A DNA stretch of 64,000 nt from Desulfatirhabdium butyrativorans DSM 18734 (GCF_000429925.1 NZ_AUCU01000004.1:244224-308223); one strand, 5' to 3'. Positions 45,929 through 55,518 are shown, counted from the first letter of the stretch. Numbers and translations are program-made. The notes: generated by a model not told the origin, from the sequence alone.

Positions 45929-46731
45929 ACCGGTCTCCATTTCCTTATTTGGGCCTCGACCCAAAAATCAGCTCACAATGAGCTGAAAGGGGCAAGGGGT
46001 TTCGCTGCATTGACAACAAAACGCCCGCTCGGTTCCGATATGAAACGGAGATTACGTTCAGATACCAAATACAACGTACTGTTCAGGAGTTGAGCATCTT
46101 GTCGGGGATCCTCCTGAAGGTCTATATCGGCACGATGAAGAAACTCTTGAAATTTCTTTGACGGATAAGGCCTTGATCCCGATTGCGGCTATCCGGAGAT
46201 GCGATCGGTCGATCGCTCCTACGGTAGTGTCTGAACGAAAATCCTCTATTTGGAGCAGCGCGCCGCCAGCGGACAGGCAATTTTGCGATACAGCGTGAAA
46301 TCCTGCGGAACACAGGACAGCCGCCCGATATCGTAGGGGACGGGCGGATCCGGCTCTATCAAGAAAAGCCGAATCCAATGAATGAGGGGTTTATATCGTG
46401 CTTTCTCCTGGAGAACGCCCGAACCAATCACGCCTTTGGCGTGATCTCCGGGGGCTTCAGACAAGTTCCCGCTGCATTGCAAAACAATCTGACCTCCGGG
46501 TGTGGTTGCTAATGCTCTCACCCCACAACTTATCGTTGGAATCCGGCCACTTGTCGCTCTTCTCATTGACCGGAACCGGTAGAATGATGGGGCAGGGGCT
46601 TGAAGGGCTGGCATGAGACAATGTGGCAAAGGGGCCGAGGGCGGATATGCGGAAGGTATCAGGTGGGTGGCGTCATCGGAATTTCGGGCGAGCCGGAGCG
46701 AAATGCCCGCGCCATACTCCCGATGGATATC
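45929..46731. other. Intergenic region with R1 copy
   Basis: No gene is supported. The stretch 46227-46510 is an R1 copy; the rest has no recognisable structure beyond short inverted repeats (CGATCGGTCGATCGCTC near 46202). Confidence 0.6.
46227..46510. repeat. R1 element, right end lost (R1d)
   Basis: The left end GTGTCTGAACG, the arm GGCAATTTTGCGATACAGCG, the central CAATCACGCCTTTGGCGTGA and GCTTCAGACAAGTTCCCGCT all match R1c. The right arm begins (GCATTGCAAAACAATCTGACC), but the terminal CGTTCAGGCAC is absent. Confidence 0.8.
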
Positions 46732-47781
46732 TCACTCGTTCCAGGAGAACAACAGCGCGCTTGCGGTCAGAAAAATTCCCGTCATGATGACCAGAACGGC
46801 GATGTTGCCCGAGACATCGACAAGGGTGCGGCCATCGTTCATGATGCCGCGAACGGCTTCAAGCACATGGGTCAGCGGCAGCATTTTCGAAAACGTCCGG
46901 ACCCAGCCCGGAGCCCCTTCGATGGAAAACCACACTTCCGAGAGAAACATCATCGGCCAGGTGATGAAATTGAGCACACCGCTGGAAAACTCCTCGCTGG
47001 TTCCGCGTGCCGCAAGCAGCATTCCCAGGGACGTCATGCAGAAGCTTCCCAGAAACAATACAACCAGGGCATCCACAACCGATCCCGCCGTGTACAGGGA
47101 AAAGAGCATCGAACATCCGGCCCAGACGACGCACAGGGTGAACATCAGCAGAAATATCCGGGATGCGATCTGGGCGGTCACGTATTCGAAGGCAGTCAAC
47201 GGTGTCGCCTTGAATCGCTTCAGAACTCCGTTTTTCCGGTATCGCACAACGACATACCCGACTCCCCACAGAGAGCTGAACATCATGTTCATGCACAAAA
47301 TTCCGGGAAAGAGCCAATCGATGTACCGGATCTGACGACCTTCGATGCGGTTTTTCTGGAGAAGATTTTCCGGAGGTGCAGGCTGCAGGGAGGCGAGCAG
47401 GGCTTTCTCGAGAAGGGGCCCCCTGGGTGAGTTCTCATCGATCCAGTAAGCATAAGGGGTGGTTCCCTGGCGAATCAGTAAATCGATTTTGTGATGCCGA
47501 AGGCGATCGAGTCCTTCCGCCTGTGTTTTGAACCCGACAAATTCGATATAGGATGCGCTCCTGAAAGCCGGTGGGAGTTCAAGCGATTCGGAATGGACGA
47601 TCGCATCCGGACAGGGAAAGACGCCGACCTTGTTCTCCTGAAAGGAGCTTCCCCCGAACAGGACGGCAAATCCCCCGATAATGAGGAAGGGAAAGAGAAA
47701 ATTCCATCCGAAGGCGGCGGTATCCCGGAAATATTCCAGATTTCTGGCCATGAAAATGGCCCACATCCGTTGTAGTCTCAT
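46732..47781 (-). CDS. ABC-2 type transporter permease
   Basis: A 349-residue membrane protein. An N-terminal helix (FGWNFLFPFLIIGGFAVLFGG) is followed by a periplasmic loop of about 150 residues and five C-terminal helices, with ABC-2 hallmarks LFPGILCMNMMFSSLWGVGY and FKATPLTAFEYVTAQI. The end has PLTHVLEAVRGIMNDG. It pairs with the ATPase gene 10 bases upstream to form an exporter. Substrate is unknown; candidates are drugs, lipids or polysaccharide. Confidence 0.88.
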   Translation of the reverse strand: MRLQRMWAIFMARNLEYFRDTAAFGWNFLFPFLIIGGFAVLFGGSSFQENKVGVFPCPDAIVHSESLELPPAFRSASYIEFVGFKTQAEGLDRLRHHKIDLLIRQGTTPYAYWIDENSPRGPLLEKALLASLQPAPPENLLQKNRIEGRQIRYIDWLFPGILCMNMMFSSLWGVGYVVVRYRKNGVLKRFKATPLTAFEYVTAQIASRIFLLMFTLCVVWAGCSMLFSLYTAGSVVDALVVLFLGSFCMTSLGMLLAARGTSEEFSSGVLNFITWPMMFLSEVWFSIEGAPGWVRTFSKMLPLTHVLEAVRGIMNDGRTLVDVSGNIAVLVIMTGIFLTASALLFSWNE

Positions 47782-47791
47782 CTCAGGAGAT

Positions 47792-48544
47792 TCATTCCCG
47801 CAGTTGGCGGCCTGTCAATCGAAGAAACACATTCTCCAGATTCGGCTCGCAGAGTGGATTGCCCGAAGCGTCGAAGCAATGGGCTTTCAGCAGGGAAGGG
47901 ATATCGCCCCTGGCGATGATCTTGCCCTGATCCATGATGGCAATCTCATCACAGAGTCTTTCGGCTTCTTTCATGGCATGGGTGGTCAGGATGATCGTTC
48001 GCCTCTGCATCTTGATCGTATCGATGATGGCCCACAGGTTCTGCCTGGCCTGCGGATCGAGTCCTGTGGATGGTTCATCGAGAAAAAGCAGGCTCGGATC
48101 GTTGATGAGGGAGATTGCGAGCATGAGCCGTTGTCTTTGCCCGCCGGAAATCTTGTCGTTGTACTGTTTCTGGATTTCGGATAGAGAACACAGGGACAGA
48201 ATGTCATCGATGTCGGCGCTGTGGCGATAGAGCTTGCTGAAGACACGGAGGGTTTCCCGGATGGTGAGAAAGGAAAGCAGCGTGGTATGCTGGAGCTGAA
48301 TCCCAATTTCTTCTGAAAAAGAATCTCCGCGGGGTTGACCGCGATAGAGAATCTGGCCGCTGGTCGGCTCGGTGATGCCCTCGATCATTTCGAGCGTCGT
48401 TGTCTTGCCTGCACCGTTTGGCCCCAGCAGACCAAAGCAGATGCCTTCGGCAATGGCGAGATTGATGCTGTCCACCGCTGTCTGGTCCTTGAACCGTTTG
48501 AGCAGATTTTTCAGTTCGATGATGGGTTTTTCGATGGGCTTCAT
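47792..48544 (-). CDS. ABC transporter ATP-binding protein
   Basis: About 250 residues from ATG 48544 (start not certain; the frame is open further upstream and no strong ribosome-binding site decides it). It carries Walker A GLLGPNGAGKTTTLEM, the signature motif SGGQRQRLMLAISL, Walker B LLFLDEPSTGLDP and the H-loop TTHAMKEAERL. It energises the permease encoded next. The C-terminal tail NLENVFLRLTGR is typical of the DrrA/NodI-type exporters. Confidence 0.92.
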   Translation of the reverse strand: MKPIEKPIIELKNLLKRFKDQTAVDSINLAIAEGICFGLLGPNGAGKTTTLEMIEGITEPTSGQILYRGQPRGDSFSEEIGIQLQHTTLLSFLTIRETLRVFSKLYRHSADIDDILSLCSLSEIQKQYNDKISGGQRQRLMLAISLINDPSLLFLDEPSTGLDPQARQNLWAIIDTIKMQRRTIILTTHAMKEAERLCDEIAIMDQGKIIARGDIPSLLKAHCFDASGNPLCEPNLENVFLRLTGRQLRE

Positions 48545-48794
48545 AAAATGATTGTCATCTGTGATGGGAAAATCGGCCGCACGAATCGTGCCGGTCCTGT
48601 GAAAACCGATATCGATTCGATCCATCCGGGGTGTTTGGTGCGGAATGCTGGCTGCAAGGCGCTTGACAATCCAGCATTCACGACATATCACATACCGCAG
48701 GCAACACACAGCCGATACTATCCGCCTGATTACAGAACAACGGCCAGCGGCCATTAAAAAATCCTCTTCTATCAGAACTGATAAAGGATAGGCA

Positions 48795-49301
48795 ATGAGA
48801 AAAATCGTCGGTTTTGTAGGCTCTTCGGGTTCGGGGAAGACCACACTGATTGAAAAACTGGTCCCCCAGCTCAAGAAGCGCGGGTACCGGGTCGGTACCG
48901 TGAAACATGCCGGTCACGGATTCGAAATGGATCGGGAAGGCAAGGACACTTGGCGCTATCAGCAGAGTGGCGCAGATGGCGTCCTCGTCTCATCGCCTGG
49001 GAAAATGGTTCTTTCCAGGCAAGGGATTCCGGACCGATTGCATGCGGTTCTGCCCTTCATGGCGGATATGGACATCATTCTGGTGGAGGGTTTCAAAAAG
49101 GAGCCGATTCCCAAAATCGAGGTTTTTCGATCCGCAGTGGCGCAGAGCCCGCTGTGCCTCTCCGATCCGATGCTCAAAGCGGTGGTCAGCGACGATGCGC
49201 TGCAAATCGGCATCCCGATCATTGGGCTCGAGGATATCGAAAGGATTGTGGCCCTGATCGAGGCCCTTCCGGATGAAGAAAGACCGGGGCTTGGCGAATG
49301 A
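48795..49301 (+). CDS. mobB: Molybdopterin-guanine dinucleotide biosynthesis protein MobB
   Basis: A 168-residue P-loop protein with Walker A VGSSGSGKTTLIEKLVPQLK, the MobB-typical TVKHAGHGFEMDREGKDTWR, AGADG-like SGADGVLVSS and ILVEGFKKEPIPKIEVFR. MobB assists MobA in making the bis-MGD cofactor of enzymes such as formate dehydrogenase. It is translationally coupled to the PP2C-like gene (ATGA overlap), an unusual partnership. No mobA lies nearby. Confidence 0.92.
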   Translation: MRKIVGFVGSSGSGKTTLIEKLVPQLKKRGYRVGTVKHAGHGFEMDREGKDTWRYQQSGADGVLVSSPGKMVLSRQGIPDRLHAVLPFMADMDIILVEGFKKEPIPKIEVFRSAVAQSPLCLSDPMLKAVVSDDALQIGIPIIGLEDIERIVALIEALPDEERPGLGE

Positions 49302-50161
49302 TCGAGCTGAATCCCGCCCAAAGAAGACTGCGCAGCGGTGATGTGTTGAGTGCCTGCCTGATCGGGAAGGTGCAACGGCATACGGAGTCTTTCGGAAACG
49401 GTGATTGTCTTCTGTTCGATTTTGATCATCGCATATTCGCCGTATCTGACGCCAGTGAGCGCTGTCCCCAGGCTTCCAGGCGGCTGCTGCAGGCGCTTGC
49501 CGTGTGTGCCTGCAGGATGCCATGGCCTGATTGCCTCGAGGCTGCATGGCGAACCCAGCCCTACGTTCAGAAAACAACCTTCGTCGGGGTACAGATCGAA
49601 ATGGACCCAACGCCCTGCGCACGCATCGTAGCGGGGGGAGACAGCATGATCTGGATCGTGGATCGCTTGAACGGCAAGATGCTGTTTCGGAATGCCCCCG
49701 ATATGCATGTTGCCGGGGGGATGTCCGAGATGCCCGGGGCGATACGGGTTTTGCTGACACCCGGGAGCCGGATCGTTTTGGCTTCAGACGGGATCATGGA
49801 TGTGCTCGAACGAAACGGCGAAGATGGCGGCATGATTTCCGGTTTGGCTATGGGTGCAGCTCCGATGGACTGGATCGGGAAGATCCAGAATATGGTGCGG
49901 CAGAAACAGTGCCGATCTGTCGTCCATGACGATATTGCCGTTATGGTGATCGATCCATTCAAGGAAGGTCCCGCCTGGCCACAGATCCTTCTGTTCGGCG
50001 GAACCAGTCCGCATGAAGAAGCGCATTTTGCCGGGTCATCGCTTCCGGGAGCCTGGATGACAATTGAAGAGGCGGAAAGACAGGGATGGCCTGAAACCAT
50101 GGGGATGCGCTTTTGTGACATTGCAGGTTCGGACCGGCAGGGTTTCCAGAAGTCGGCTTGA
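49298..50161 (+). CDS. PP2C-like protein phosphatase domain protein
   Basis: A 287-residue soluble protein. PP2C/SpoIIE-like strands are seen: DCLLFDFDHRIFAVSDASER (the aspartate strand), TTFVGVQIEMDPTPCARIVA, then GSRIVLASDGIMDVL and VVHDDIAVMVIDPF. The first D-G motif is altered to SDASE, so metal binding may be incomplete. The tail after residue 230 is unique. It starts within the mobB stop, which suggests coupled expression. The substrate and pathway are unknown. Confidence 0.72.
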   Translation: MIELNPAQRRLRSGDVLSACLIGKVQRHTESFGNGDCLLFDFDHRIFAVSDASERCPQASRRLLQALAVCACRMPWPDCLEAAWRTQPYVQKTTFVGVQIEMDPTPCARIVAGGDSMIWIVDRLNGKMLFRNAPDMHVAGGMSEMPGAIRVLLTPGSRIVLASDGIMDVLERNGEDGGMISGLAMGAAPMDWIGKIQNMVRQKQCRSVVHDDIAVMVIDPFKEGPAWPQILLFGGTSPHEEAHFAGSSLPGAWMTIEEAERQGWPETMGMRFCDIAGSDRQGFQKSA

Positions 50162-50209
50162 GGTTGCAGCCATTTTGAGTTCGGAAAAAGTCGCTTTTCG
50201 TTCAGGCAC
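50161..50209. repeat. R1 remnant, right end
   Basis: GCTTTTCGTTCAGGCACC carries the R1 right terminus directly after the PP2C-like stop; the rest of the element is lost. Confidence 0.6.
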
Positions 50210-50216
50210 CCCATAG

Positions 50217-50374
50217 ATGGCCATGGTGGTGTCCGCCACCCCCATCGATGAAAATGCCAAGGCAGACGATTCGCCTACAAAATCAAAATGTTCTCATCCA
50301 ACCCTTAACCCTTAACCCTTAACCCTTAAAAATTAAAACTTAAATCCTTTCCCTGAATTCGCATTTTCACGATA
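50217..50374. repeat. R2 repeat copy (R2b)
   Basis: ATGGTGGTGTCCGCCACCCC, GATGAAAATG and ACAAAATCAAAATGTTC recur in the order seen at 18057-18209. The copy also holds a tract of CCCTTAA units (50302-50329), followed by GCATTTTCACGA. It fills the gap between the PP2C-like gene and the sat terminator. Confidence 0.7.
50302..50329. repeat. CCCTTAA heptamer tandem repeat
   Basis: Four uninterrupted CCCTTAA units, the first following CCAA, inside R2b. It is a candidate for length variation by slippage. Confidence 0.85.
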
Positions 50375-50380
50375 AAAATC

Positions 50381-50413
50381 AAAACGCCGAAGAGAGCCTC
50401 TCTCCGGCGTTTT
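50381..50413 (-). terminator. Terminator of the sat gene
   Basis: AAAACGCCG pairs with CGGCGTTTT, extended inward by GAGAG/CTCTC. It gives U-runs on both strands, so it is bidirectional. It lies 60 bp beyond the sat stop. Confidence 0.9.
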
Positions 50414-50472
50414 GCATGGATGCAAGCCTTTGGGCAGCATAAGTTCCCAAAGGCCTGGATGGTCTAAACGGA

Positions 50473-51747
50473 TCAGCCGCCCGTTGCTGCGGTGTGCAGT
50501 TTGATTTCGACCTTCTCGGTCAGGCTTGCATAGTATTCGCGCAGGATTTCAAGGACTTCCTCCCGTCCGAAATGATCCGGAATCGGGGTGCCTTCGGAAA
50601 GGCCTTTGCGCAGAGCGGTTCCGCTCAGCAGCACGCGGTCTTTCTTGTCGTGGGGGCAGGTTCTCAAAGATGCCATGCCGTCGCACTTGTGGCAGTAGAA
50701 GGTCCAGTCGATCTTGAGCGGGGTGCACAGCAGGGCTTTCCCGGGTGCGGTCGGCTTCGGAATCTTGTCGAAAATGGTCTGGGCTTCGAACATGCCGTAG
50801 AAATCGCCCACGCCTGCATGGTCGCGGCCGATGATCATGCGGGAGCAGCCATAGTTCTGGCGGAAGGTGGCATGCAGCAGGGCTTCGCGGGGTCCGGCAT
50901 ACCGCATGTCGAGCGGATATCCGCCCTGCAGAACGTTCTGGGGAACGAAATAATGTTTGACGAGGGTGTCGATGCACTTGACCCGGACTTCTGCGGGAAT
51001 GTCGCCGGGTTTCAGGTTGCCGACCAGGGAGTGAATGAACACGCCATCGCAGACTTCGACAGCGATCTTGCACAGGTATTCATGGGAGCGGTGCATGGGG
51101 TTCCGGAGCTGGAGGGCCGCAACTTCCTTCCACCCTCTTTCATCGAAGATTTTCCGGGATTCTGCAGGTCTCATGTAAATACCGGCGTATTTGGTCGGAT
51201 ATTCGGCTTCGCTCAGCACTTTCACCGGTCCTGCCAGGTTGACGTCTTTCTGACCCATGACCATCTGAACGCCGGGATGATCTTTTTCGGCGATCTTCCA
51301 GAATTCTTCCGCTGTCTTGGTCCCTTCGCCCATGAACGTCTTTTCACATTCATAGCGTTTGTCGGCCACGGTCATGTCATATTTTTCGGTGACTTTCATG
51401 GTGGCCATGATTTCTTTGCGTTCCGGGTCGAAGAGCGCAATTTCCTGCCCAACCGAAATGGCCGCTGCATCTTCCTTGGAAGCGGACAGGGTAACCGGGA
51501 TGGGCCAGAATGTGCCGTCAGCCATCAGGAAATTGTCGAGAACGCCTTTCCAGTCGGCCTTGGTCATGAATCCGGTCAGCGGGCTGAACCCACCGATCCC
51601 CATCATGATGAGATCGCCTTTCTCACGGGGGGAAATTTCAATCTTCTTGAGCCCCTGAGCCTTCTTCAGTTCGGCTTCGCGTTCTGCCCCTTCGAGCAGA
51701 CAGCAAGTCAGACCTTTACCGCCATGAGGTGGAATGAGTTGGGACAT
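50473..51747 (-). CDS. sat: Sulfate adenylyltransferase (ATP sulfurylase)
   Basis: About 424 residues from ATG 51747, with AAAGGAGAAC upstream (a longer frame begins at 51843 but lacks conservation). It activates sulfate to APS, the entry step of dissimilatory sulfate reduction. Motifs: the ATP-sulfurylase [15 protein letters not shown] (QxRN and HxxH), [28 protein letters not shown], and the C-terminal [29 protein letters not shown] segment gives a cysteine cluster typical of this branch. Monocistronic. This is the strongest indication of lifestyle. Confidence 0.97.
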   Translation of the reverse strand: MSQLIPPHGGKGLTCCLLEGAEREAELKKAQGLKKIEISPREKGDLIMMGIGGFSPLTGFMTKADWKGVLDNFLMADGTFWPIPVTLSASKEDAAAISVGQEIALFDPERKEIMATMKVTEKYDMTVADKRYECEKTFMGEGTKTAEEFWKIAEKDHPGVQMVMGQKDVNLAGPVKVLSEAEYPTKYAGIYMRPAESRKIFDERGWKEVAALQLRNPMHRSHEYLCKIAVEVCDGVFIHSLVGNLKPGDIPAEVRVKCIDTLVKHYFVPQNVLQGGYPLDMRYAGPREALLHATFRQNYGCSRMIIGRDHAGVGDFYGMFEAQTIFDKIPKPTAPGKALLCTPLKIDWTFYCHKCDGMASLRTCPHDKKDRVLLSGTALRKGLSEGTPIPDHFGREEVLEILREYYASLTEKVEIKLHTAATGG

Positions 51748-51887
51748 GTGCTTTGTTCTCCTTTCAAGATGGGTTTGGGTTGATCCTCTCTGGGCAAGCC
51801 CCGTAACAGGGCTTTCCCGAAACGACTTTCGATTCTGAGACAAAGGTTATATTTTTAATGTGAAGGGCCTTCCCTGTCAAGAAAAAT

Positions 51888-51960
51888 GATCACGATGAAA
51901 AAGTTGATGATGAATGCTCATGGCGAGGTCGCCGCCCCCGAGGATGAAAATCCGGCTTGA
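51888..51960. repeat. R2 repeat copy (R2c)
   Basis: CATGGCGAGGTCGCCGCCCC, then GAGGATGAAAATCCGGC, matches the core of R2a and R2b. The same block is seen in reverse at about 55316-55365. Confidence 0.65.
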
Positions 51961-51983
51961 AATTCCATCGACACAATCGGGTC

Positions 51984-52093
51984 GTCATTCCGGTGAAATC
52001 CCGCCAGTGGCGGGAGGAATTCAGTTCTGTGGTGGCGGCATCTTGAGAGGTTCCGGACCCCTCCCGATAAAGGCGGGATTTCGCCGGGATGAC
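51984..52093. repeat. R3 GTCATTCCGG...CCGGGATGAC repeat copy
   Basis: A 110-bp inverted-repeat unit: GTCATTCCGGTGAAATCCCG ... GCGGGATTTCGCCGGGATGAC. Similar units lie at 53396, 55199 and 61306. Units of this kind, with NTGAC-type ends and GGCGGGA stems, are common in many proteobacterial genomes. The 23 bases that follow (AATGGGGGTTTTGCAATTGG...) recur after the copy at 53396. Confidence 0.8.
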
Positions 52094-52143
52094 GAAAAAT
52101 GGGGGTTTTGCAATTGGCTCGACAGTATCCGGTTTCCCGGTGA

Positions 52144-53175
52144 TCATCGGTTGCGATCGAATGCTTCATGATCTGGGAATGGCGCTGGATCGCCTTGCTG
52201 TAGCCACTGTTTGAGCCTATCGAGCCCCTCTTCGATCGAAACTTTCGGTTCATAATCCAAATCCCGGATGGCTGCGGAAATGTCGAACCAGTGGGAGGTG
52301 GCGAGTTCCCTGGCCACAAATCGGGTCAGGCGGGGCTCCTGCTGAAAACCGAGCAGCCGGTAGAAGCCTTCGAGACATGCACCCGCCACATAGGCTGCTG
52401 CTGCCGGAATCCTTCGGGAAACGGGCTTTTTGCCGCCGGCTTCCAGGATCCGGTTGATCATCTCCCAGAGATTGACGGGAACTCCCTGACTGATAAAATA
52501 AATGTTGCCGGATAGCAGCGGGTTTTCTTGCAGCTTTTCAGCAGCCAGCACGTGGGCATGAGCGGCATTGTCGATATAGAGCACATCGACGCGGTTGCTG
52601 CCATCACCGATGATGGCCAGCTTTTCGGCGCGCTCCAGAATGCGGGGAACCAGATGGTTGTCCTCCGGCCCCCAGATGAGATGGGGCCGAAGGATAATCG
52701 CCTGCAGACCATCACGCACCGCATTCAACACTTCTTTTTCCGCCATGGCTTTGGTTTGCGGATAGGCGGCATGGTATTGCAGCGGATAGGGGGTCGATTC
52801 ATCCACCCCTTCCATATTGCCCCCGTCGAAGACGACACTCGGCGAGCTCGTGTGGATCAGGATCGGTATGCGATGTTTTCGGCAGGCTGCGATGATGTTT
52901 CGGGTTCCGAGGACATTGGTGCGATAGAAATCCTGCCAGTTTCCCCATACCCCGGCTTTTGCGGCCGTATGAAAAACCGCATCGACGCCCTCACAGGCCT
53001 TTTCCACCGTGTCGATTTCGGCCACGTCACCTTCGATTTGTTCGATTCCCCAGTGATCGAGTTGGTCATGGCGCGTTCTGCAAAGACTCCTGACCTGCTT
53101 TCCCTGGGCAACCAGTCGTCTGGCGATGGCCTTTCCCAGAAACCCACCGCCTCCCGTGATCAGAACGGTATCCAT
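52144..53175 (-). CDS. NAD(P)-dependent epimerase/dehydratase (3-beta-HSD-like)
   Basis: About 343 residues from ATG 53175 (a longer frame at 53298 is open but non-conserved). The Rossmann motif is VLITGGGGFLGKAIARRLV. The catalytic YxxxK lies in YHAAYPQTKAMAEKEVL, and the serine in IHTSSPSVVF. Extended SDR proteins of this branch act on nucleotide sugars, hopanoid or sterol-like lipids. The 3-beta-HSD/HpnA-like segments VRSLCRTR and HILAAEKL-like HVLAAEKLQE favour a lipid or sugar role. It stands alone. Confidence 0.87.
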   Translation of the reverse strand: MDTVLITGGGGFLGKAIARRLVAQGKQVRSLCRTRHDQLDHWGIEQIEGDVAEIDTVEKACEGVDAVFHTAAKAGVWGNWQDFYRTNVLGTRNIIAACRKHRIPILIHTSSPSVVFDGGNMEGVDESTPYPLQYHAAYPQTKAMAEKEVLNAVRDGLQAIILRPHLIWGPEDNHLVPRILERAEKLAIIGDGSNRVDVLYIDNAAHAHVLAAEKLQENPLLSGNIYFISQGVPVNLWEMINRILEAGGKKPVSRRIPAAAAYVAGACLEGFYRLLGFQQEPRLTRFVARELATSHWFDISAAIRDLDYEPKVSIEEGLDRLKQWLQQGDPAPFPDHEAFDRNR

Positions 53176-53349
53176 CAAAACCCCATGTCGTGATTGAATG
53201 TTGATCGGTGCAATGGTACAAGGGACCTTGCAGGGGCAACAAACAGATTCAGGCGGATCACTTCTCCTGCCAGAAGACGACGATTGAAGACGATGCACCC
53301 CTGATGGCGATGCTTCTTGCTACCACAGTTTTGTCGGACAAACAAGATA

Positions 53350-53608
53350 GCGCCTGAACGGAAATCCTGTGAGCCAAATACAAAAGTCCTTCTGTGTCAC
53401 CCCGGCGAAAACCGGAATTTATTCATTCCATGGTCTTATGGACCCCGGCTTTCGCTGGGGTGACGAATAATGGGGGTTTTGCAATTGGCTCCTGTTTGAG
53501 GTGCAACCTGAGCCGGAGGGCGGGCTGCTTGACGCTGCATCGCAAAATTTCCTGCCCCCAGGCGGCGTGATACTCCGAATAGGAGGGTGTTCAGGCGAAA
53601 GATCGGAT
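53350..53608. repeat. R1 elements with an inserted R3 unit (R1k)
   Basis: GCGCCTGAACGGAAATCCTG at 53350 is an R1 left end. From about 53490 to 53608 a compact R1 copy follows on the minus strand (GGGCGGGCTG, CGCTGCATCGCAAAATTTCC, ending GTTCAGGCG). Between them lies an R3 unit (53396-53464). The nesting suggests insertion of R3 into R1 sequence or recombination between copies. Confidence 0.65.
53396..53464. repeat. R3 repeat copy
   Basis: GTCACCCCGGCGAAAACCGG ... CCCCGGCTTTCGCTGGGGTGAC, a 69-bp inverted-repeat unit. The flanking TGGGGGTTTTGCAATTGGCT is also found after the copy at 51984. Confidence 0.8.
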
Positions 53609-53696
53609 CATTTTTTGCGGACAGGTCGCAATCATGGTGTTTCGTAACGGGACCAATGGCGGCGGGCTCTTGATGCAGAATCGTTAGGATAGAAGC

Positions 53697-54341
53697 ATGT
53701 TTCTGGATATCAACGAAATTTTCTTCAGCATCCAGGGGGAGTCCACTTTTGCCGGGCTTCCGTGTATTTTTGTTCGGCTGGCGGGATGTAATCTGGCCTG
53801 CCGGTATTGTGATACCCGGTATGCTTTCAAGACCGAGGAGCGAATTTCCACAGATGCGATTCTGCGCCGAATCGAAGCATTTGGCTGCCGCCGCGTGGAG
53901 ATTACCGGTGGTGAGCCGCTCTTGCAGCCCGAAACGCCCCGGTTGGTGAGAGCGCTTCTGGATAACGGCTATGACGTGTTGCTCGAAACCAACGGCAGCA
54001 TCAACATCGAATGTGTGGATCCCCGGTGTGTGCGCATCGTGGATGTGAAATGCCCATCGAGTGGCGAATGGCAAAAAATGGATCTGGGAAACCTGGCCAG
54101 GCTTACCCCGAAAGATCAGGTGAAATTTGTCCTGTCCGATCGGCAGGATTTCGATCTCGCCCTGGATGTCCTGCCTCGATTGCCTGCCCATGTCGATGCC
54201 GGTCACATCCTGTTTTCCCCGGTATGGGAAAGGCTTTCTCCGGCTGAACTGGCCGGTTGGATTCTGGGCGCAGGCATCGATGTCAGGCTGCATCTTCAAC
54301 TGCATAAATGGATTTGGCCGGGAGTGGAAAGAGGGGTTTAG
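53697..54341 (+). CDS. queE: 7-carboxy-7-deazaguanine synthase QueE
   Basis: A 214-residue radical-SAM protein. The opening FLDINEIFFSIQGESTFAGL, the cluster CNLACRYCDTRYAF (CxxxCxxC), the GGEP motif EITGGEPLLQPE and the substrate segment VDVKCPSSGE are all diagnostic of QueE. It converts 6-carboxytetrahydropterin to 7-carboxy-7-deazaguanine with a 4Fe-4S cluster and SAM, the committed step of preQ0/queuosine synthesis. It is followed directly by queC; no DNA-deazapurine (dpd) genes are present, so tRNA queuosine is the likely end product. Confidence 0.95.
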   Translation: MFLDINEIFFSIQGESTFAGLPCIFVRLAGCNLACRYCDTRYAFKTEERISTDAILRRIEAFGCRRVEITGGEPLLQPETPRLVRALLDNGYDVLLETNGSINIECVDPRCVRIVDVKCPSSGEWQKMDLGNLARLTPKDQVKFVLSDRQDFDLALDVLPRLPAHVDAGHILFSPVWERLSPAELAGWILGAGIDVRLHLQLHKWIWPGVERGV

Positions 54342-54344
54342 GTG

Positions 54345-55064
54345 ATGGAAGCGTGCAGACACACAGAAATACCGAAGGCTGTCGTTCTTTCCAGCGGCGG
54401 GCTGGATTCGACGACTGCGATGGCGATGGCGCGCAGGGAAGGCTTTGCGTTGTATGCATTGAGCTTCGATTATGGGCAGCGGCATGTCTTCGAACTGGAG
54501 GCTGCCCGGCGGGTTGCGGCCTCCATGGGCGTGCGCCAGCACCTGGTCGTCAAAATCGATCTGCAGGTGATCGGCGGGTCCGCTCTGACAAGCGAAATGG
54601 CGGTACCCAAATCCCGCTCGCTCGCGACCATGCAGGAAAACGAGATCCCTGTTACCTATGTGCCTGCCAGAAACACGATTTTTCTTTCGTATGCGCTGGC
54701 CTGGGCGGAAGTGCTGGGGGCCTGCGATATTTTCATCGGCGTCAATGCCATCGATTACAGCGGATATCCGGACTGCCGACCGGCCTATATCGAGGCTTTC
54801 GAAAAAATGGCCAACCTCGCCACGAAGGCATCTGTGGAAGGAAAGATGAAATTCCGGATCCGCACACCGCTGCTCCTGATGGACAAGGCGCAGATCATCC
54901 AGACCGGTATCGCGCTCGGCGTCGATTATGGCTTGACCCACAGTTGCTACGATCCCGATTCGCAGGGTTTGGCCTGCGGGCGTTGCGACAGTTGCGCGCT
55001 CAGAAGGGCCGGCTTCGAGAAAGCCGGAATTCCCGATCCGACCCGCTATCAACGGATACCCTGA
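54345..55064 (+). CDS. queC: 7-cyano-7-deazaguanine synthase QueC
   Basis: About 239 residues from ATG 54345, three bases after the queE stop. The PP-loop ATPase motif is [16 protein letters not shown]. Other motifs are [30 protein letters not shown] and the zinc cluster ending [14 protein letters not shown]. It converts CDG to preQ0 with ATP and ammonia. Together with queE it forms a biosynthetic pair; queD and queF would be elsewhere. Confidence 0.95.
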   Translation: MEACRHTEIPKAVVLSSGGLDSTTAMAMARREGFALYALSFDYGQRHVFELEAARRVAASMGVRQHLVVKIDLQVIGGSALTSEMAVPKSRSLATMQENEIPVTYVPARNTIFLSYALAWAEVLGACDIFIGVNAIDYSGYPDCRPAYIEAFEKMANLATKASVEGKMKFRIRTPLLLMDKAQIIQTGIALGVDYGLTHSCYDPDSQGLACGRCDSCALRRAGFEKAGIPDPTRYQRIP

Positions 55065-55143
55065 GACCAACAATTCCAACCCCCATGCCTTTCCCTATCG
55101 CCTCTTTTTTGTCGTGAAAATGTGTGCAGTCGGCAGTGGGCGG

Positions 55144-55169
55144 TAGGGGCGGCCCTTTGTGGCCGCCCG
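55144..55169. repeat. GC-rich hairpin after queC
   Basis: GGGCGGCC and GGCCGCCC pair across a short CTTTGT loop. It is probably a repeat unit or part of the queEC terminator, but no T-run follows. Confidence 0.6.
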
Positions 55170-55198
55170 GAAGAGAACCCCGGTTTACCACCTGCGCC

Positions 55199-55294
55199 GT
55201 CATTCCGGCGAAAGCCTGGGTCCAGAACCTGTCCAAGCCTCGCTCTCATGGATCTGGATTCCTCCCGCCACGGGCGGGATTTCTCCGGAATGAC
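55199..55294. repeat. R3 repeat copy
   Basis: GTCATTCCGGCGAAAGCCTG ... GGGCGGGATTTCTCCGGAATGAC, a 96-bp unit. An R2 fragment in reverse orientation follows at about 55316-55365 (GCCGGATTTTCATC, then GATCCTCGCCATGG). Confidence 0.8.
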
Positions 55295-55315
55295 GACCTA
55301 TGGCTTCTTCGCGAA

Positions 55316-55365
55316 TGTCGGCCGGATTTTCATCTCTGGGTGCGGCGATCCTCGCCATGGTCACC
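55316..55365 (-). repeat. R2 repeat fragment (R2d), reverse orientation
   Basis: Read on the minus strand, CCATGGCGAGGATCGCCGC and GATGAAAATCCGGC match the R2c core at 51888. The rest of the gap up to 55518 is AT-rich with no gene. Confidence 0.6.
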
Positions 55366-55518
55366 TTATATCCATCTCCCATTGTTATAGCCCATATTCA
55401 AATTATGTGGACAAATTGTCTGCATTCTTCTTCCCACGAAATACGCCTTGTCGCACGATTCAATTGAAATAACTGACGATATCTCGATTATCCGGCCAAT
55501 GGGCGTGACTGCCTGCTT

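Larger units (their letters stand above)
51748..52143. other. Intergenic region with R2 and R3 copies
   Basis: This gap contains the sat leader, an R2 copy (about 51888-51960) and an R3 copy (51984-52093). No gene is supported. Confidence 0.7.

Noticed and set aside
53697..55064. queE-queC as part of a DNA 7-deazaguanine modification (dpd) island
   Set aside because: No dpd genes or tgtA5-like genes are nearby; the pair is sufficient for tRNA queuosine precursor synthesis.
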